Below are positions 1 to 12,397 of a stretch of 64,000 bases of DNA, in pieces. The notes below the pieces were generated by a model. That model had not been told where the DNA came from, did no database searches, and was given only the letters and a program-made list of their open reading frames with translations. The stretch spans positions 177,149,315-177,213,314 of the forward strand of contig OV050030.1 in assembly GCA_920105625.2 (NCBI GenBank), given 5' to 3'. A program made the translations under genes and the position numbers. This stretch comes from Clusia tigrina (Eukaryota > Arthropoda > Insecta > Diptera > Clusiidae). The stretch's first letter is position 1; every line of letters starts with the position of its first letter.

Positions 1-316
1 GAGTGTAGGTGTGCAGTGCGCGAGAGAGAGAGAGAGACTCTAAAATTTTAATTGAAAAAAAGTGTTGCCAACGCGATTGAACCTAAGATAAGTAGTGCCT
101 TTACATTTTCATACTTTTTTCTATTTTTCCCCTAAATACAAAATAAATCCCATAACCATAATTAAAATTCATTTTTTCCAGAATTAAAATTAATTAAGTT
201 TCAATAATAATAGTAATAAAAATAATAGTCATACTAGGAAAAATATATATTGTACAATAGGAAGTTATAATAGTAGTAATTATATAAATAAAAATAAATA
301 ACTACTCTAAGTAGTC

Positions 317-1341
317 ATGGATTCTCCCAGTACACATAGGGAGACTTCAGAGACTGATGAAGCAGTTAGGAGGGAGAGCACCAACCAGGCGTGGACGACA
401 TCTTCAGGAGATCCTTTTAATAGAGTTTCGAAGGTAGTTCGAACACCCTCTATGGTGCTAACGAGTGGAGTTAAAATGGGCCTGACTCCAAATTTGGACC
501 AGGTCAACGCAACTCCGGCCGCAGTTACTCAAACAGCAACACCAGTGCCAGTGGAGAATCTGCGTGCACATACCACCAATGGAGCCACAGAATGGAGGAA
601 TAGGTCAGCCGAGGAAGAAGGCTACACGACCGGACGCTATATTGATAGCAAAAATAGGAGAGATGTCATATGCTGACATGTTAAAAACGTTGAAGGCAAA
701 GCCTGAACTGGATGAGCTTGGCAAAAGTGTCAACAAAATAAGGAAGACCGCCAAAGGAGAAATGCTAATGGAGCTCAAAGGCGGGTCAGGAGAGCAGGTC
801 AGCAAACTTAAAGAAATAGCTGAGCGGATCCTCCAGAGCTCTCTGCCAGGAAACAACAATCGAGTGCCGGGACTTGTATGAAGTCACAACACAGGAAGAA
901 ATGTGTAGTGCCATAAGAGAACAATTTCCCGAACTTTTAGACATAGGAAAAAACGCAATTAAGTCTATGCGGCACACACGGGATGGCACGCAGACAGCGC
1001 TGATTAACCTTCCATATAAACTGGCTAACATACTAGCGGAAGCCGGTCGCATGCGTGTAGGTTGGATAAGATGTAGGCTCCGTGAGTACTTAACTCCAAC
1101 CAGATGCTTCCGATGCCTCGAATACGGTCACATAGCTAGACATTGTAAGAGCAAAGAGGGCCGCTGAGGTGTTTGCCTAAAGTCTGGAAATAAAGGGCAT
1201 ATAGCTAAAATGTGCGAGGCCAAACCTATCTGCGCAATATATGAGCGAGGATGCAAAGGTGGAAACGAGCACTCCACTGGAAGCTTTAAGTGTGCCGCAT
1301 ACAAACAAGCGATGAAAGTATTGACAAAACGGGATGGTTAG
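317..1341 (+). pseudogene. ORF1 (Gag-like, CCHC knuckles), copy 1
   Basis: ORF1 would encode the RNA-binding Gag-like protein that forms the ribonucleoprotein particle. It starts at ATG 317. Four breaks are visible: the N-terminal frame (317-676) is left for the frame beginning near 564; a 17-bp deletion near 840 shifts the frame again; a TGA at 1165 follows the first knuckle (CFRCLEYGHIARHC); and later knuckles have lost cysteines. The TAG at 1339 overlaps the ORF2 ATG at 1334, an arrangement common in the R1 clade. The frame change and the TGA recur in copies 2 to 4, so they predate the array. The 17-bp deletion is private to copy 1. Confidence 0.75.
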
Positions 1342-3714
1342 GTGTATCCAAATAAACCTAAACCACTGCGAGGCTGCTCAGGATTTGCTGAAGCTGACTG
1401 TAATAGAACAGAAAGTGGACATTGCATTAATTAGCGAGCAATACAAAACACCTATTTATGATGCTAATTAGGCAGAAGATACAAAAAAGCGAGCAGCCAT
1501 CTGTGTCTACGGCAGCATTCCCTTCGAACGTAAATCCAACAGGCAGCAGGAAGGGTTTTTATATGCCAAAATAAAGGGGGTCCACTCAGTGCACGCCTCG
1601 AAGAAATGGAGGAAATGCTGGACCGCTTGGTTACAAATGCTCGAGGGAAGAGCCCCATAATAATTGCGGACGATTTCAAAGCATGGGCAGTTGAGTGGGG
1701 CAGAATTAGAACGAATCGCAGGGGTACTGCATTATTGGAAGCCTTTGCTAGCCCCGATATAGTTAACTTAAATCGTGGTACAACACACACGTTTAATAAC
1801 GGCAGATCGGGATCAATAGTAGATGTCACCTTTGCAAGCAGAGCGATCTCGAGACAGATAAAGTGGGAAGTAACATCTGTATATACGCATAGTGACCACC
1901 AAGCACTTATATTTGAAATACTGTCACCAAAACGATTTCAGATGCGTAAGACGGATCGAAAGGTACAAGAAAAAGGCTGGAAGACAAAACAGATGGACTG
2001 CGAAATGTTGGAGTACATGCTTGACAACATGGAAGAAACTCAAGACAGCGCAGAACTGAGGACCATGCGACTTATGGACCACCTTTCTAATGCATGCGAT
2101 GCCGACCTTGCCTAGAAAAGGAAGAGGAAATGGGAGAACTCAAATGTATTGGTGGAATGAAACAATTGCCTCCCAGCGTAAAGAATGCCACAGATGCCGC
2201 CGACGTTACCAAAGGGCTAGGGGTTCTGAAAACTACTAACAGACCCAAGCAGAATTCAACGAAAAAAGGAAGCAATTGTGCAAGGCAATAAGAAAAAGTA
2301 AGAGTGAGGCTTTCACCACCCTCAGAGAGGAGGTACAAAATAATCCCTGTGGCAGCGCGTACAGAATTGTGTTGAAGAAACTGCATAACAATTCTAACAC
2401 ACCTATCTGTGCGAGAACAATGGCTAAGATTGTGACAGGTCTGTTCCCACAGAATGCCGAGCTAAGGCCTGAATGGGCAGTAAGCCACCGATCCCGCCGG
2501 TCACAACAAAAGAGGTTCTAGGAGCGGCAGATAAAATGAAAAGCAACAGGGCTCCAGGTCTGGATGGGATACCAAATATGGTAATTAAAACTGCCATAAA
2601 AAAAAATCCAAACATATTCAGCAATCTCTACACGGAGTGTCTGAGGGAAGGAACATTTCCCAAAAGATGGAAGCGCCAGCGACTGGTACCCCTACCAAAA
2701 AGCGATAAACCTATAGAGGAACCAGCATTGTACCGACCCCTGTGCATTCTGGACGCAGCAGGAAAGGTCCTGGAAAGAATAATCTGCACCAGACTTGAAT
2801 GCCATACTGAAGGAACCCCGGGTTTGTCTAAACGGCAATATCGATTCAGGAAGAAGCGATCCACGGTGGATGCAATTGCATCTGTATGCGATATAGTGCA
2901 GAAAGCCATGGCTGGAAAAAGGTGGCTGGAAGGCGACAAACAATATTGCGCGATAGTTACATACATACACATCACGCCCATATATAAAATAGTTGGGAGT
3001 CCTTCTAGATCATCGGCTCAATTTTAAGGAACACCTGATATCTGCAAGTGATAAATTAATCAGAGTAGAAGCAGCCTTGGCAAGGTTAATGCCAAACACT
3101 GGAGAACCAAGGCGGAATGTAAAGAAGCTACTAGCCAGCGTTAATACCTCCATTTTAATGTACGCAGCACCCATATGGGCTCCATCAACAAGCTACAAAG
3201 CGTATATGAGAGGTGTCACAACGGCGTATAGGCTAACAACAATGAGAATGTGCTGTGCATTTAAGACCATATCCACTGATGCAGTCAGCGTCATTGGGGG
3301 ACGGATGCCAATAGATCTCGCCGTAATCTTTTAGAGGCCACGGCCATTCGAAACTTGAATAGCCAAGACAAAATGGATCCAGCCAAAACTGAGTTAATCA
3401 GAAAGTGCTCACAAAATAAATGGCAAGAAAGATGGAATATATCCACCAAAGGACGGTGGACCCATGAGCTGATCCCACACATACAAGTATGGATCGCCCG
3501 AAGACACCGTGAAGTTAACTACCACCTAACGCAATTCCTATCGGGGCACGGATGTTTTCGAAAGTATCTGCACAAGTACAAACATGTGGAGGCCCATACT
3601 GCCTGTACTGTATTGGCTGTTATGAGAATGCACCACGGGTATCCACGGGATCGAAGCAAAGGTGGTTTTAGTTTGGTTAGATTCCTACACCTCGGCATGA
3701 TGCTTTCCACCTAA
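1334..3714 (+). pseudogene. ORF2 (AP-endonuclease/RT), copy 1, deleted RT core
   Basis: ORF2 normally encodes the endonuclease and reverse transcriptase for target-primed insertion. The start reads MVRCIQINLNHCEAAQDLL, typical of R1-clade endonucleases, followed by an in-frame TAG near 1468. A frame break lies near 1595, where the usual beta-strand and loop before the second half of the endonuclease are missing. The later endonuclease part (1606-2115) keeps the block before WAVEWG but reads ADDFKAWA instead of AGDFKAWA (copy 4), and ends with SDHQA. The RT N-terminal part (2473-2960) runs into a deletion that removes the palm including the YADD box. The C-terminal block resumes at 2993. No functional product is possible. 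Confidence 0.8.
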
Positions 3715-3737
3715 AGCAAAAAAAAATAAATAAATCT

Positions 3738-3751
3738 CACACACACACACA
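3738..3751 (+). repeat. (CA)7 at junction of copies 1 and 2
   Basis: Seven CA units lie between the A-rich 3' end of copy 1 and the 5' UTR of copy 2 (next bases GTAGAGAGCGAG). The same 14 bases occur at the other junctions. Some R1-clade elements, such as Waldo, insert into CA-type simple repeats, so this could be remaining target sequence. Confidence 0.8.
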
Positions 3752-4485
3752 GTAGAGAGCGAGTCGAATCGAAGTGGATAAATAAATTTTTCTATGCGAA
3801 ATTTTTTAAAAATCTACTAATTGTAGACGGTGAATCCGTGCGGCTATCGTGGAAAGGGTAGCTAAAGAGCATACCCCGGTCCGGTGAAAGTACCAAGTGT
3901 AAATTGTGGACGCGATCGATAAAAAAATAAGGTATTTAAATTTTCTGTTTCTGTCAGTGATTTGCGGCAGTTTTGGTTCTGCGTCGAAGCTTAGGCAGGT
4001 GGAACACTGCGGATACGTCGAGTTTTGTGCCTAGGCAAATATAAGTTTATATATTTAAACTTAGCAAATTTGCTTTCGCGTCGTTAGGCAGTTTTTGCAA
4101 TTTCCCGCCTCTCAATCGGCTTAACCGAAAATTGAGAGAGCGCTGGAAATTGTGCACTTGGAGTGTAGGTGTGCAGTGCGCCCAGCTGAGCAGAGTGAGA
4201 GAGAGAGAGAGAGAGAGACTCTAAAATTTTATTTGAAAAAAAGTGTTGCCAACGCGATTGAACCTAAGATAAGTAGTGCCATTATATTTTCATACTTTTT
4301 TCTATTTTTCCCCCAAATACAAAACAATAATTAAAATTCATTTTTTTCCAGAATTAAAATTAATTAAGTTTCAATAATAATAGTAATAAAAATAATAGTC
4401 ATACTAGGAAAAATATATATTGTACAATAGTAGTAATAATAGTAGTAATTATATAAATAAAAATAAATAACTACTCTAAGCAGTC

Positions 4486-5518
4486 ATGGATTCTCCCAGT
4501 ACACATAGGGAGACTTCAGAGACTGATGAAGCAGTTAGGAGGGAGAGCACCAACCAGGCGTGGACGACATCTTCAGGAGATCCTTTTAATAGAGTTTCGA
4601 AGGTAGTTCGTACACCCTCTATGGTGCTAACGAGTGGAGTTAAAATGGGCCTGACTCCAAATTTGGACCAGGTCAACGCAACTCCGGCCGCAGTTACTCA
4701 AACAGCAACACCAGTGCCAGTGGAGAATCTGCGTGAACAAACCACCAATGGAGCCACAGAATGGAGGAATAGGTCAGCCGAGGAAGAAGGCTACACGACC
4801 GGACGCTATATTGATAGCAAAAATAGGAGAGATGTCATATGCTGACATGTTAAAAACGTTGAAGGCAAAGCCTGAACTGGATGAGCTTGGCAAAAGTGTC
4901 AACAAAATAAGGAAGACCGCCAAAGGAGAAATGCTAATGGAGCTCAAAGGCGGGTCAGGAGAGCAGGTCAGCAAACTTAAAGAAATAGCTGAGCGGATCC
5001 TCCAGAGCTCAGCAAATGTTAGAGCTCTCTGCCAGGAAACAACAATCGAGTGCCGGGACCTGTATGAAGTCACAACACAGGAAGAAATGTGTAGTGCCAT
5101 AAGAGAACAATTTCCCGAACTTTTAGACATAGGAAAAAACGCAATTAAGTCTATGCGACACACACGGGATGGCGCGCAGACAGCGCTGATTAGCCTTCCA
5201 TATAAACTGGCTAACATACTAGCGAAAGCCGGTCGCATGCGTGTAGGTTGGATAAGATGTAGGCTCCGTGAGTACTTAACTCCAACCAGATGCTTCCGAT
5301 GCCTCGAATACGGTCACATAGCTAGACACTGTAAGAGCAAAGAGGGCTGCTGAGGTGTTTGCCTAAAGTCTGGAAATAAAGGGTATATAGCTAAAATGTG
5401 CGAGGCCAAACCTATCTGCGCAATATATGAGCGAGGATGCAAAGGTGGAAACGAGCACTCCACTGGAAGCTTTAAGTGTGCCGCATACAAACAAGCGATG
5501 AAAGGTGTATCCAAATAA
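4486..5518 (+). pseudogene. ORF1 (Gag-like), copy 2
   Basis: The best-preserved Gag block is 4733-5353 (206 codons). It has a basic N-terminal part, a charged central region and a first CCHC knuckle (CFRCLEYGHIARHC) just before a TGA at 5351. Reading on, the second and third knuckles are damaged (Cys to Ser, Cys to Tyr). The first ATG (4486) lies in another frame, so a shared frameshift separates the N-terminus. The 23-bp deletion near 5504 removes the normal ORF1 stop and the ORF2 ATG. Confidence 0.75.
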
Positions 5519-7871
5519 ACCTAAACCACTGCGAGGCTGCTCAGGATTTGCTGAAGCTGACTGTAATAGAACAGAAAGTGGACATTGCATTAATTAGCGA
5601 GCAATACAAAACACCTATTTATGATGCTAATTGGGCAGAAGATACAAAAAAGCGAGCAGAAATCTGTGTCTGCGGCACCATTCCCTTCGAACGTAAATCC
5701 AACAGGCAACAGGAAGGGTTTTTATATGCCAAAATAAAGGGGGTCCACTCAGTGCACGCCTCGAAGAAATGGAGGAAATGCTGGACCGCTTGGTTACAAA
5801 TGCTCGAGGGAAGAGCCCCATAATAATTGCGGACGATTTCAAAGCATGGGCAGTTGAGTGGGGCAGAATTAGAACGAATCGCAGGGGTACTGCATTATTG
5901 GAAGCCTTTGCTAGCCCCGATATAGTTAACTTAAATCGTGGTACAACACACACGTTTAATAACGGCAGATCGGGATCAATAGTAGATGTCACCTTTGCAA
6001 GCAGAGCGATCTCGAGACAGATAAAGTGGGAAGTAACATCTGTATATACGCATAGTGACCACCAAGCACTTATATTTGAAATACTGTCACCAAAACGATT
6101 TCAGATGCGTAAGACGGATCGAAAGGTACAAGAAAAAGGCTGGAAGACAAAACAGATGGACTGCGAAATGTTGGAGTACATGCTTGACAACATGGAAGAA
6201 ACTCAAGACAGCGCAGAACTGAGGACCATGCGACTTATGGACCACCTTTCTAATGCATGCGATGCCGACCTTGCCTAGAAAAGGAAGACGAAATGGGAGA
6301 ACGCAAATGTATTGGTGGAATGAAGCAATTGCCTCCCTGCGTAAAGAATGCCACAGATGCCGCAGACGTTACCAAAGGGGTTCTGAAAACTACTAACAGA
6401 CCCAAGCAGAATTCAACGAAAAAAGGAAGCAATTGTGCAAGGCAATAAGAAAAAGTAAGAGTGAGGCTTTCACCACCCTCAGAGAGGAGGTACAAAATAA
6501 TCCCTGTGGCAGCGCGTACAGAATTGTGTTGAAGAAACTGCATAACAATTCTAACACACCTATCTGTGCGAGAACAATGGCTAAGATTGTGACAGGTCTG
6601 TTCCCACAGAATGCCGAGCTAAGGCCTGAATGGGCAGTAAGCCACCGATCCCGCCGGTCACAACAAAAGAGGTTCTAGGAGCGGCAGATAAAATGAAAAG
6701 CAACAGGGCTCCAGGTCTGGATGGGATACCAAATATGGTAATTAAAACTGCCATAAAAAAAAATCCAAACATATTCAGCAATCTCTACACGGAGTGTCTG
6801 AGGGAAGGAACATTTCCCAAAAGATGGAAGCGCCAGCGACTGGTACCCCTACCAAAAAGCGATAAACCTATAGAGGAACCAGCATTGTACCGACCCCTGT
6901 GCATTCTGGACGCAGCAGGAAAGGTCCTGGAAAGAATAATCTGCACCAGACTTGAATGCCATACTGAAGGAACCCCGGGTTTGTCTAAACGGCAATATCG
7001 ATTCAGGAAGAAGCGATCCACGGTGGATGCAATTGCATCTGTATGCGATATAGTGCAGAAAGCCATGGCTGGAAAAAGGTGGCTGGAAGGCGACAAACAA
7101 TATTGCGCGATAGTTACATACATACACATCACGCCCATATATAAAATATTTGGGAGTCCTTCTAGATCATCGGCTCAATTTTAAGGAACACCTGATATCT
7201 GCAAGTGATAAATTAATCAGAGTAGAAGCAGCCTTGGCAAGGTTAATGCCAAACACTGGAGAACCAAGGCGGAATGTAAAGAAGCTACTAGCCAGCGTTA
7301 ATACCTCCATTTTAATGTACGCAGCACCCATATGGGCTCCATCAACAAGCTACAAAGCGTATATGAGAGGTGTCACAACGGCGTATAGGCTAACAACAAT
7401 GAGAATGTGCTGTGCATTTAAGACCATATCCACTGATGCAGTCAGCGTCATTGGGGGACGGATGCCAATAGATCTCGCCGTAATCTTTTAGAGGCCACGG
7501 CCATTCGAAACTTGAATAGCCAAGACAAAATGGATCCAGCCAAAACTGAGTTAATCAGAAAGTGCTCACAAAATAAATGGCAAGAAAGATGGAATATATC
7601 CACCAAAGGACGGTGGACCCATGAGCTGATCCCACACATACAAGTATGGATCGCCCGAAGACACGGTGAAGTTAACTACCACCTAACGCAATTCCTATCG
7701 GGGCACGGATGTTTTCGAAAGTATCTGCACAAGTACAAACATGTGGAGGCCCATACTGCCTGTACTGTATTGGCTGTTATGAGAATGCACCACGGGTATC
7801 CACGGGATCGAAGCAAAGGTGGTTTTAGTTTGGTTAGATTCCTACACCTCGGCATGATGCTTTCCACCTAA
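5476..7871 (+). pseudogene. ORF2 (AP-endonuclease/RT), copy 2, deleted RT core
   Basis: The endonuclease N-terminal part is open from about 5476 to 5823 because the ORF1/ORF2 junction is deleted. The second endonuclease half (5769-6278) overlaps it in another frame. The RT fingers (6630-7117) end at the same deletion as in copy 1, so the YADD palm is missing. The C-terminal R1-type block is at 7512-7871. A TAG at 7489-7491, shared with copy 1, separates the last two blocks. Confidence 0.8.
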
Positions 7872-7894
7872 AGCAAAAAAAAATAAATAAATCT

Positions 7895-7908
7895 CACACA
7901 CACACACA
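7895..7908 (+). repeat. (CA)7 at junction of copies 2 and 3
   Basis: It has the same 14-base length and the same flanks as the tract at 3738-3751. Independent microsatellites normally vary in length, so this supports recent duplication. Confidence 0.8.
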
Positions 7909-8642
7909 GTAGAGAGCGAGTCGAATCGAAGTGGATAAATAAATTTTTCTATGCGAAATTTTTTAAAAATCTACTAATTGTAGACGGTGAATCCGTGCGG
8001 CTATCGTGGAAAGGGTAGCTAAAGAGCATACCCCGGTCCGGTGAAAGTACCAAGTGTAAATTGTGGACGCGATCGATAAAAAAATAAGGTATTTAAATTT
8101 TCTGTTTCTGCCAGTGATTTGCGGCAGTTTTGGTTCTGCGTCGAAGCTTAGGCAGGTGGAACACTGCGGATACGTCGAGTTTTGTGCCTAGGCAAATATA
8201 AGTTTATATATTTAAACTTAGCAAATTTGCTTTCGCGTCGTTAGGCAGTTTTTGCAATTTCCCGCCTCTCAATCGGCTTAACCGAAAATTGAGAGAGCGC
8301 TGGAAATTGTGCACTTGGAGTGTAGGTGTGCAGTGCGCCCAGCTGAGCAGAGTGAGAGAGAGAGAGAGAGAGAGACTCTAAAATTTTATTTGAAAAAAAG
8401 TGTTGCCAACGCGATTGAACCTAAGATAAGTAGTGCCATTATATTTTCATACTTTTTTCTATTTTTCCCCCAAATACAAAACAATAATTAAAATTCATTT
8501 TTTTCCAGAATTAAAATTAATTAAGTTTCAATAATAATAGTAATAAAAATAATAGTCATACTAGGAAAAATATATATTGTACAATAGTAGTAATAATAGT
8601 AGTAATTATATAAATAAAAATAAATAACTACTCTAAGCAGTC

Positions 8643-9675
8643 ATGGATTCTCCCAGTACACATAGGGAGACTTCAGAGACTGATGAAGCAGTTAGGAGGG
8701 AGAGCACCAACCAGGCGTGGACGACATCTTCAGGAGATCCTTTTAATAGAGTTTCGAAGGTAGTTCGAACACCCTCTATGGTGCTAACGAGTGGAGTTAA
8801 AATGGGCCTGACTCCAAATTTGGACCAGGTCAACGCAACTCCGGCCGCAGTTACTCAAACAGCAACACCAGTGCCAGTGGAGAATCTGCGTGAACAAACC
8901 ACCAATGGAGCCACAGAATGGAGGAATAGGTCAGCCGAGGAAGAAGGCTACACGACCGGACGCTATATTGATAGCAAAAATAGGAGAGATGTCATATGCT
9001 GACATGTTAAAAACGTTGAAGGCAAAGCCTGAACTGGATGAGCTTGGCAAAAGTGTCAACAAAATAAGGAAGACCGCCAAAGGAGAAATGCTAATGGAGC
9101 TCAAAGGCGGGTCAGGAGAGCAGGTCAGCAAACTTAAAGAAATAGCTGAGCGGATCCTCCAGAGCTCAGCAAATGTTAGAGCTCTCTGCCAGGAAACAAC
9201 AATCGAGTGCCGGGACCTGTATGAAGTCACAACACAGGAAGAAATGTGTAGTGCCATAAGAGAACAATTTCCCGAACTTTTAGACATAGGAAAAAACGCA
9301 ATTAAGTCTATGCGACACACACGGGATGGCGCGCAGACAGCGCTGATTAGCCTTCCATATAAACTGGCTAACATACTAGCGAAAGCCGGTCGCATGCGTG
9401 TAGGTTGGATAAGATGTAGGCTCCGTGAGTACTTAACTCCAACCAGATGCTTCCGATGCCTCGAATACGGTCACATAGCTAGACACTGTAAGAGCAAAGA
9501 GGGCTGCTGAGGTGTTTGCCTAAAGTCTGGAAATAAAGGGTATATAGCTAAAATGTGCGAGGCCAAACCTATCTGCGCAATATATGAGCGAGGATGCAAA
9601 GGTGGAAACGAGCACTCCACTGGAAGCTTTAAGTGTGCCGCATACAAACAAGCGATGAAAGGTGTATCCAAATAA
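8643..9675 (+). pseudogene. ORF1 (Gag-like), copy 3
   Basis: It is nearly identical to ORF1 of copy 2, with the same internal frame change, the same TGA after the first CCHC knuckle (9508) and the same 23-bp deletion at the ORF1/ORF2 boundary (near 9661). The intact Gag block is 8890-9510. The shared lesions show that the two copies descend from one already inactive unit. Confidence 0.75.
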
Positions 9676-12358
9676 ACCTAAACCACTGCGAGGCTGCTCA
9701 GGATTTGCTGAAGCTGACTGTAATAGAACAGAAAGTGGACATTGCATTAATTAGCGAGCAATACAAAACACCTATTTATGATGCTAATTGGGCAGAAGAT
9801 ACAAAAAAGCGAGCAGAAATCTGTGTCTGCGGCACCATTCCCTTCGAACGTAAATCCAACAGGCAACAGGAAGGGTTTTTATATGCCAAAATAAAGGGGG
9901 TCCACTCAGTGCACGCCTCGAAGAAATGGAGGAAATGCTGGACCGCTTGGTTACAAATGCTCGAGGGAAGAGCCCCATAATAATTGCGGACGATTTCAAA
10001 GCATGGGCAGTTGAGTGGGGCAGAATTAGAACGAATCGCAGGGGTACTGCATTATTGGAAGCCTTTGCTAGCCCCGATATAGTTAACTTAAATCGTGGTA
10101 CAACACACACGTTTAATAACGGCAGATCGGGATCAATAGTAGATGTCACCTTTGCAAGCAGAGCGATCTCGAGACAGATAAAGTGGGAAGTAACATCTGT
10201 ATATACGCATAGTGACCACCAAGCACTTATATTTGAAATACTGTCACCAAAACGATTTCAGATGCGTAAGACGGATCGAAAGGTACAAGAAAAAGGCTGG
10301 AAGACAAAACAGATGGACTGCGAAATGTTGGAGTACATGCTTGACAACATGGAAGAAACTCAAGACAGCGCAGAACTGAGGACCATGCGACTTATGGACC
10401 ACCTTTCTAATGCATGCGATGCCGACCTTGCCTAGAAAAGGAAGACGAAATGGGAGAACGCAAATGTATTGGTGGAATGAAGCAATTGCCTCCCTGCGTA
10501 AAGAATGCCACAGATGCCGCAGACGTTACCAAAGGGGTTCTGAAAACTACTAACAGACCCAAGCAGAATTCAACGAAAAAAGGAAGCAATTGTGCAAGGC
10601 AATAAGAAAAAGTAAGAGTGAGGCTTTCACCACCCTCAGAGAGGAGGTACAAAATAATCCCTGTGGCAGCGCGTACAGAATTGTGTTGAAGAAACTGCAT
10701 AACAATTCTAACACACCTATCTGTGCGAGAACAATGGCTAAGATTGTGACAGGTCTGTTCCCACAGAATGCCGAGCTAAGGCCTGAATGGGCAGTAAGCC
10801 ACCGATCCCGCCGGTCACAACAAAAGAGGTTCTAGGAGCGGCAGATAAAATGAAAAGCAACAGGGCTCCAGGTCTGGATGGGATACCAAATATGGTAATT
10901 AAAACTGCCATAAAAAAAAATCCAAACATATTCAGCAATCTCTACACGGAGTGTCTGAGGGAAGGAACATTTCCCAAAAGATGGAAGCGCCAGCGACTGG
11001 TACCCCTACCAAAAAGCGATAAACCTATAGAGGAACCAGCATCGTACCGACCCCTGTGCATTCTGGACGCAGCAGGAAAGGTCCTGGAAAGAATAATCTG
11101 CACCAGACTTGAATGCCATACTGAAGGAACCCCGGGTTTGTCTAAACGGCAATATCGATTCAGGAAGAAGCGATCCACGGTGGATGCAATTGCATCTGTA
11201 TGCGATATAGTGCAGAAAGCCATGGCTGGAAAAAGGTGGCTGGAAGGCGACAAACAATATTGCGCGATAGTTACATTGGACGTTAAAAATGCTTTTAACT
11301 CTGCCAATTGGTATCGGATATTAAGTGCTCTACGCACCTTGCATATCCTTGGATACCTACTAAGAGTCATAGAAAACTATTTCAAGGATAGAATATTGTT
11401 ATACGACACAGAAGGTCCAAAAGAGTACAACATCACAGGAGGAGTTCCACAAGGATCGGTGCTAGGGTCACTTCTCTGGAACGCCATGTACGACGGTATT
11501 CTGGAAATTGAGCGACCAAAAGGGGTCGATTTTATAGGGTATGCGGACGACATAGCCATAGTAGTAGTCGCCAAGAAACTTGTGGACGTGGCAGGCAAAT
11601 GTAATGAAACCATCGGAAGAGCCAAGATGTGGTTGTAGATGGCTGGATTACAACTAGCCGAACACAAAACGGGGGCAGTATTAATGAGTAGCCGCAAAAA
11701 GATTGAGAGCCTAGAAATAAGGGTAGGAGGACATATGATCACATCACGCCCATATATAAAATATTTGGGAGTCCTTCTAGATCATCGGCTCAATTTTAAG
11801 GAACACCTGATATCTGCAAGTGATAAATCCATCAGAGTAGAAGCAGCCTTGGCAAGGTTAATGCCAAACACTGGAGAACCAAGGCGGCATGTAAAGAAGC
11901 TACTAGCCAGCGTTAATACCTCCATTTTAATATACGCAGCACCCATATTGGCTCCAGCAACAAGCTACAAAGCGTATATGAGAGGAGGCCACGGCCATTC
12001 GAAACTTGAATAGCCAAGACAAAATGGATCCAGCCAAAACTGAGTTAATCAGAAAGTGCTCACAAAATGAATGGCAGGAAAGATGGAATATATCCACCAA
12101 AGGACGCATGAGCTGATCCCAAACATACAAGTATGGATCGCCCGAAGACACGGTGAAGTTAACTACCACCTAACGCAATTCCTATCGGGACACGGATGTT
12201 TTCGAAAGTATCTGCACAAGTACAAACATGTGGAGGCCCATACTGCCTGTACTGTATTGGCTGCTATGAGAATGCACCACGGGTATCCACGGGATCGAAG
12301 CAAAGGTGGTTTTAGTTGGGTTAGATTCCTACACCTCGGCATGATACTTTCCACCTAA
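9633..12358 (+). pseudogene. ORF2 (AP-endonuclease/RT), copy 3, RT palm present
   Basis: The endonuclease lies in two overlapping frames (9633-9980 and 9926-10435). The RT block 10787-11638 keeps the palm with GGVPQGSVLGSLLWN and a YADD box at 11540-11551. It ends at a TAG (11636) that replaces a codon in copy 4 (CAG). The thumb continues at 11639-12013, then the frame is lost at a 145-bp deletion. The C-terminal block ends at 12358 without the complete Cys/His finger usual for R1-clade ORF2. Confidence 0.8.
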
Positions 12359-12383
12359 AGCAAAAAAAAAAATAAAAAAATCT

Positions 12384-12397
12384 CACACACACACACA
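12384..12397 (+). repeat. (CA)7 at junction of copies 3 and 4
   Basis: Same 14-base CA tract as at the other junctions. The A-rich stretch before it differs slightly. Confidence 0.8.

Larger units (their letters stand above)
1..3751 (+). mobile_element. R1-clade non-LTR retrotransposon, tandem copy 1 (5' end outside window)
   Basis: This is the first of at least five head-to-tail copies. It holds the end of the 5' UTR (with a GA-rich tract), a Gag-like ORF1, an ORF2 (AP-endonuclease, reverse transcriptase, C-terminal region), a short A-rich 3' end and a (CA)7 tract at 3738-3751. Compared with copies 3 and 4 it lacks about 460 bp of the RT palm (junction near 2961-2975), 17 bp of ORF1 (near 840) and about 21 bp of the 5' UTR (near 21). 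The R1-clade call rests on the typical ORF2 start and on the C-terminal block with KGRWTHELIP and GEVNYHLTQFLSGHG. This copy cannot encode a working RT. Confidence 0.85.
3752..7908 (+). mobile_element. R1-clade retrotransposon, tandem copy 2
   Basis: A 4157-bp unit counted from CA tract to CA tract. Its 3' half shares the exact RT-core deletion junction with copy 1 (7118-7132), while its ORF1/ORF2 boundary shares a 23-bp deletion with copy 3 (near 5504). In the 5' UTR it lacks an approximately 105-bp block present in units 4 and 5. The unit is therefore a mosaic, best explained by unequal crossing-over or conversion within the array. Both ORFs are dead. Confidence 0.85.
7909..12397 (+). mobile_element. 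R1-clade retrotransposon, tandem copy 3
   Basis: A 4489-bp unit. Its first 3 kb is almost identical to copy 2; I found only one substitution when comparing the ORF1 region (4611 versus 8768). Unlike copies 1 and 2 it keeps the RT palm. It has its own deletions: about 145 bp near 11985 (between short AGAGG repeats) and 9 bp near 12107. It ends in the same (CA)7 tract. Confidence 0.85.

Noticed and set aside
4774..5238. 154-codon minus-strand ORF repeated in the R1 array
   Set aside because: It is a shadow of ORF1 on the opposite strand with no recognisable domain; it recurs only because the unit recurs.
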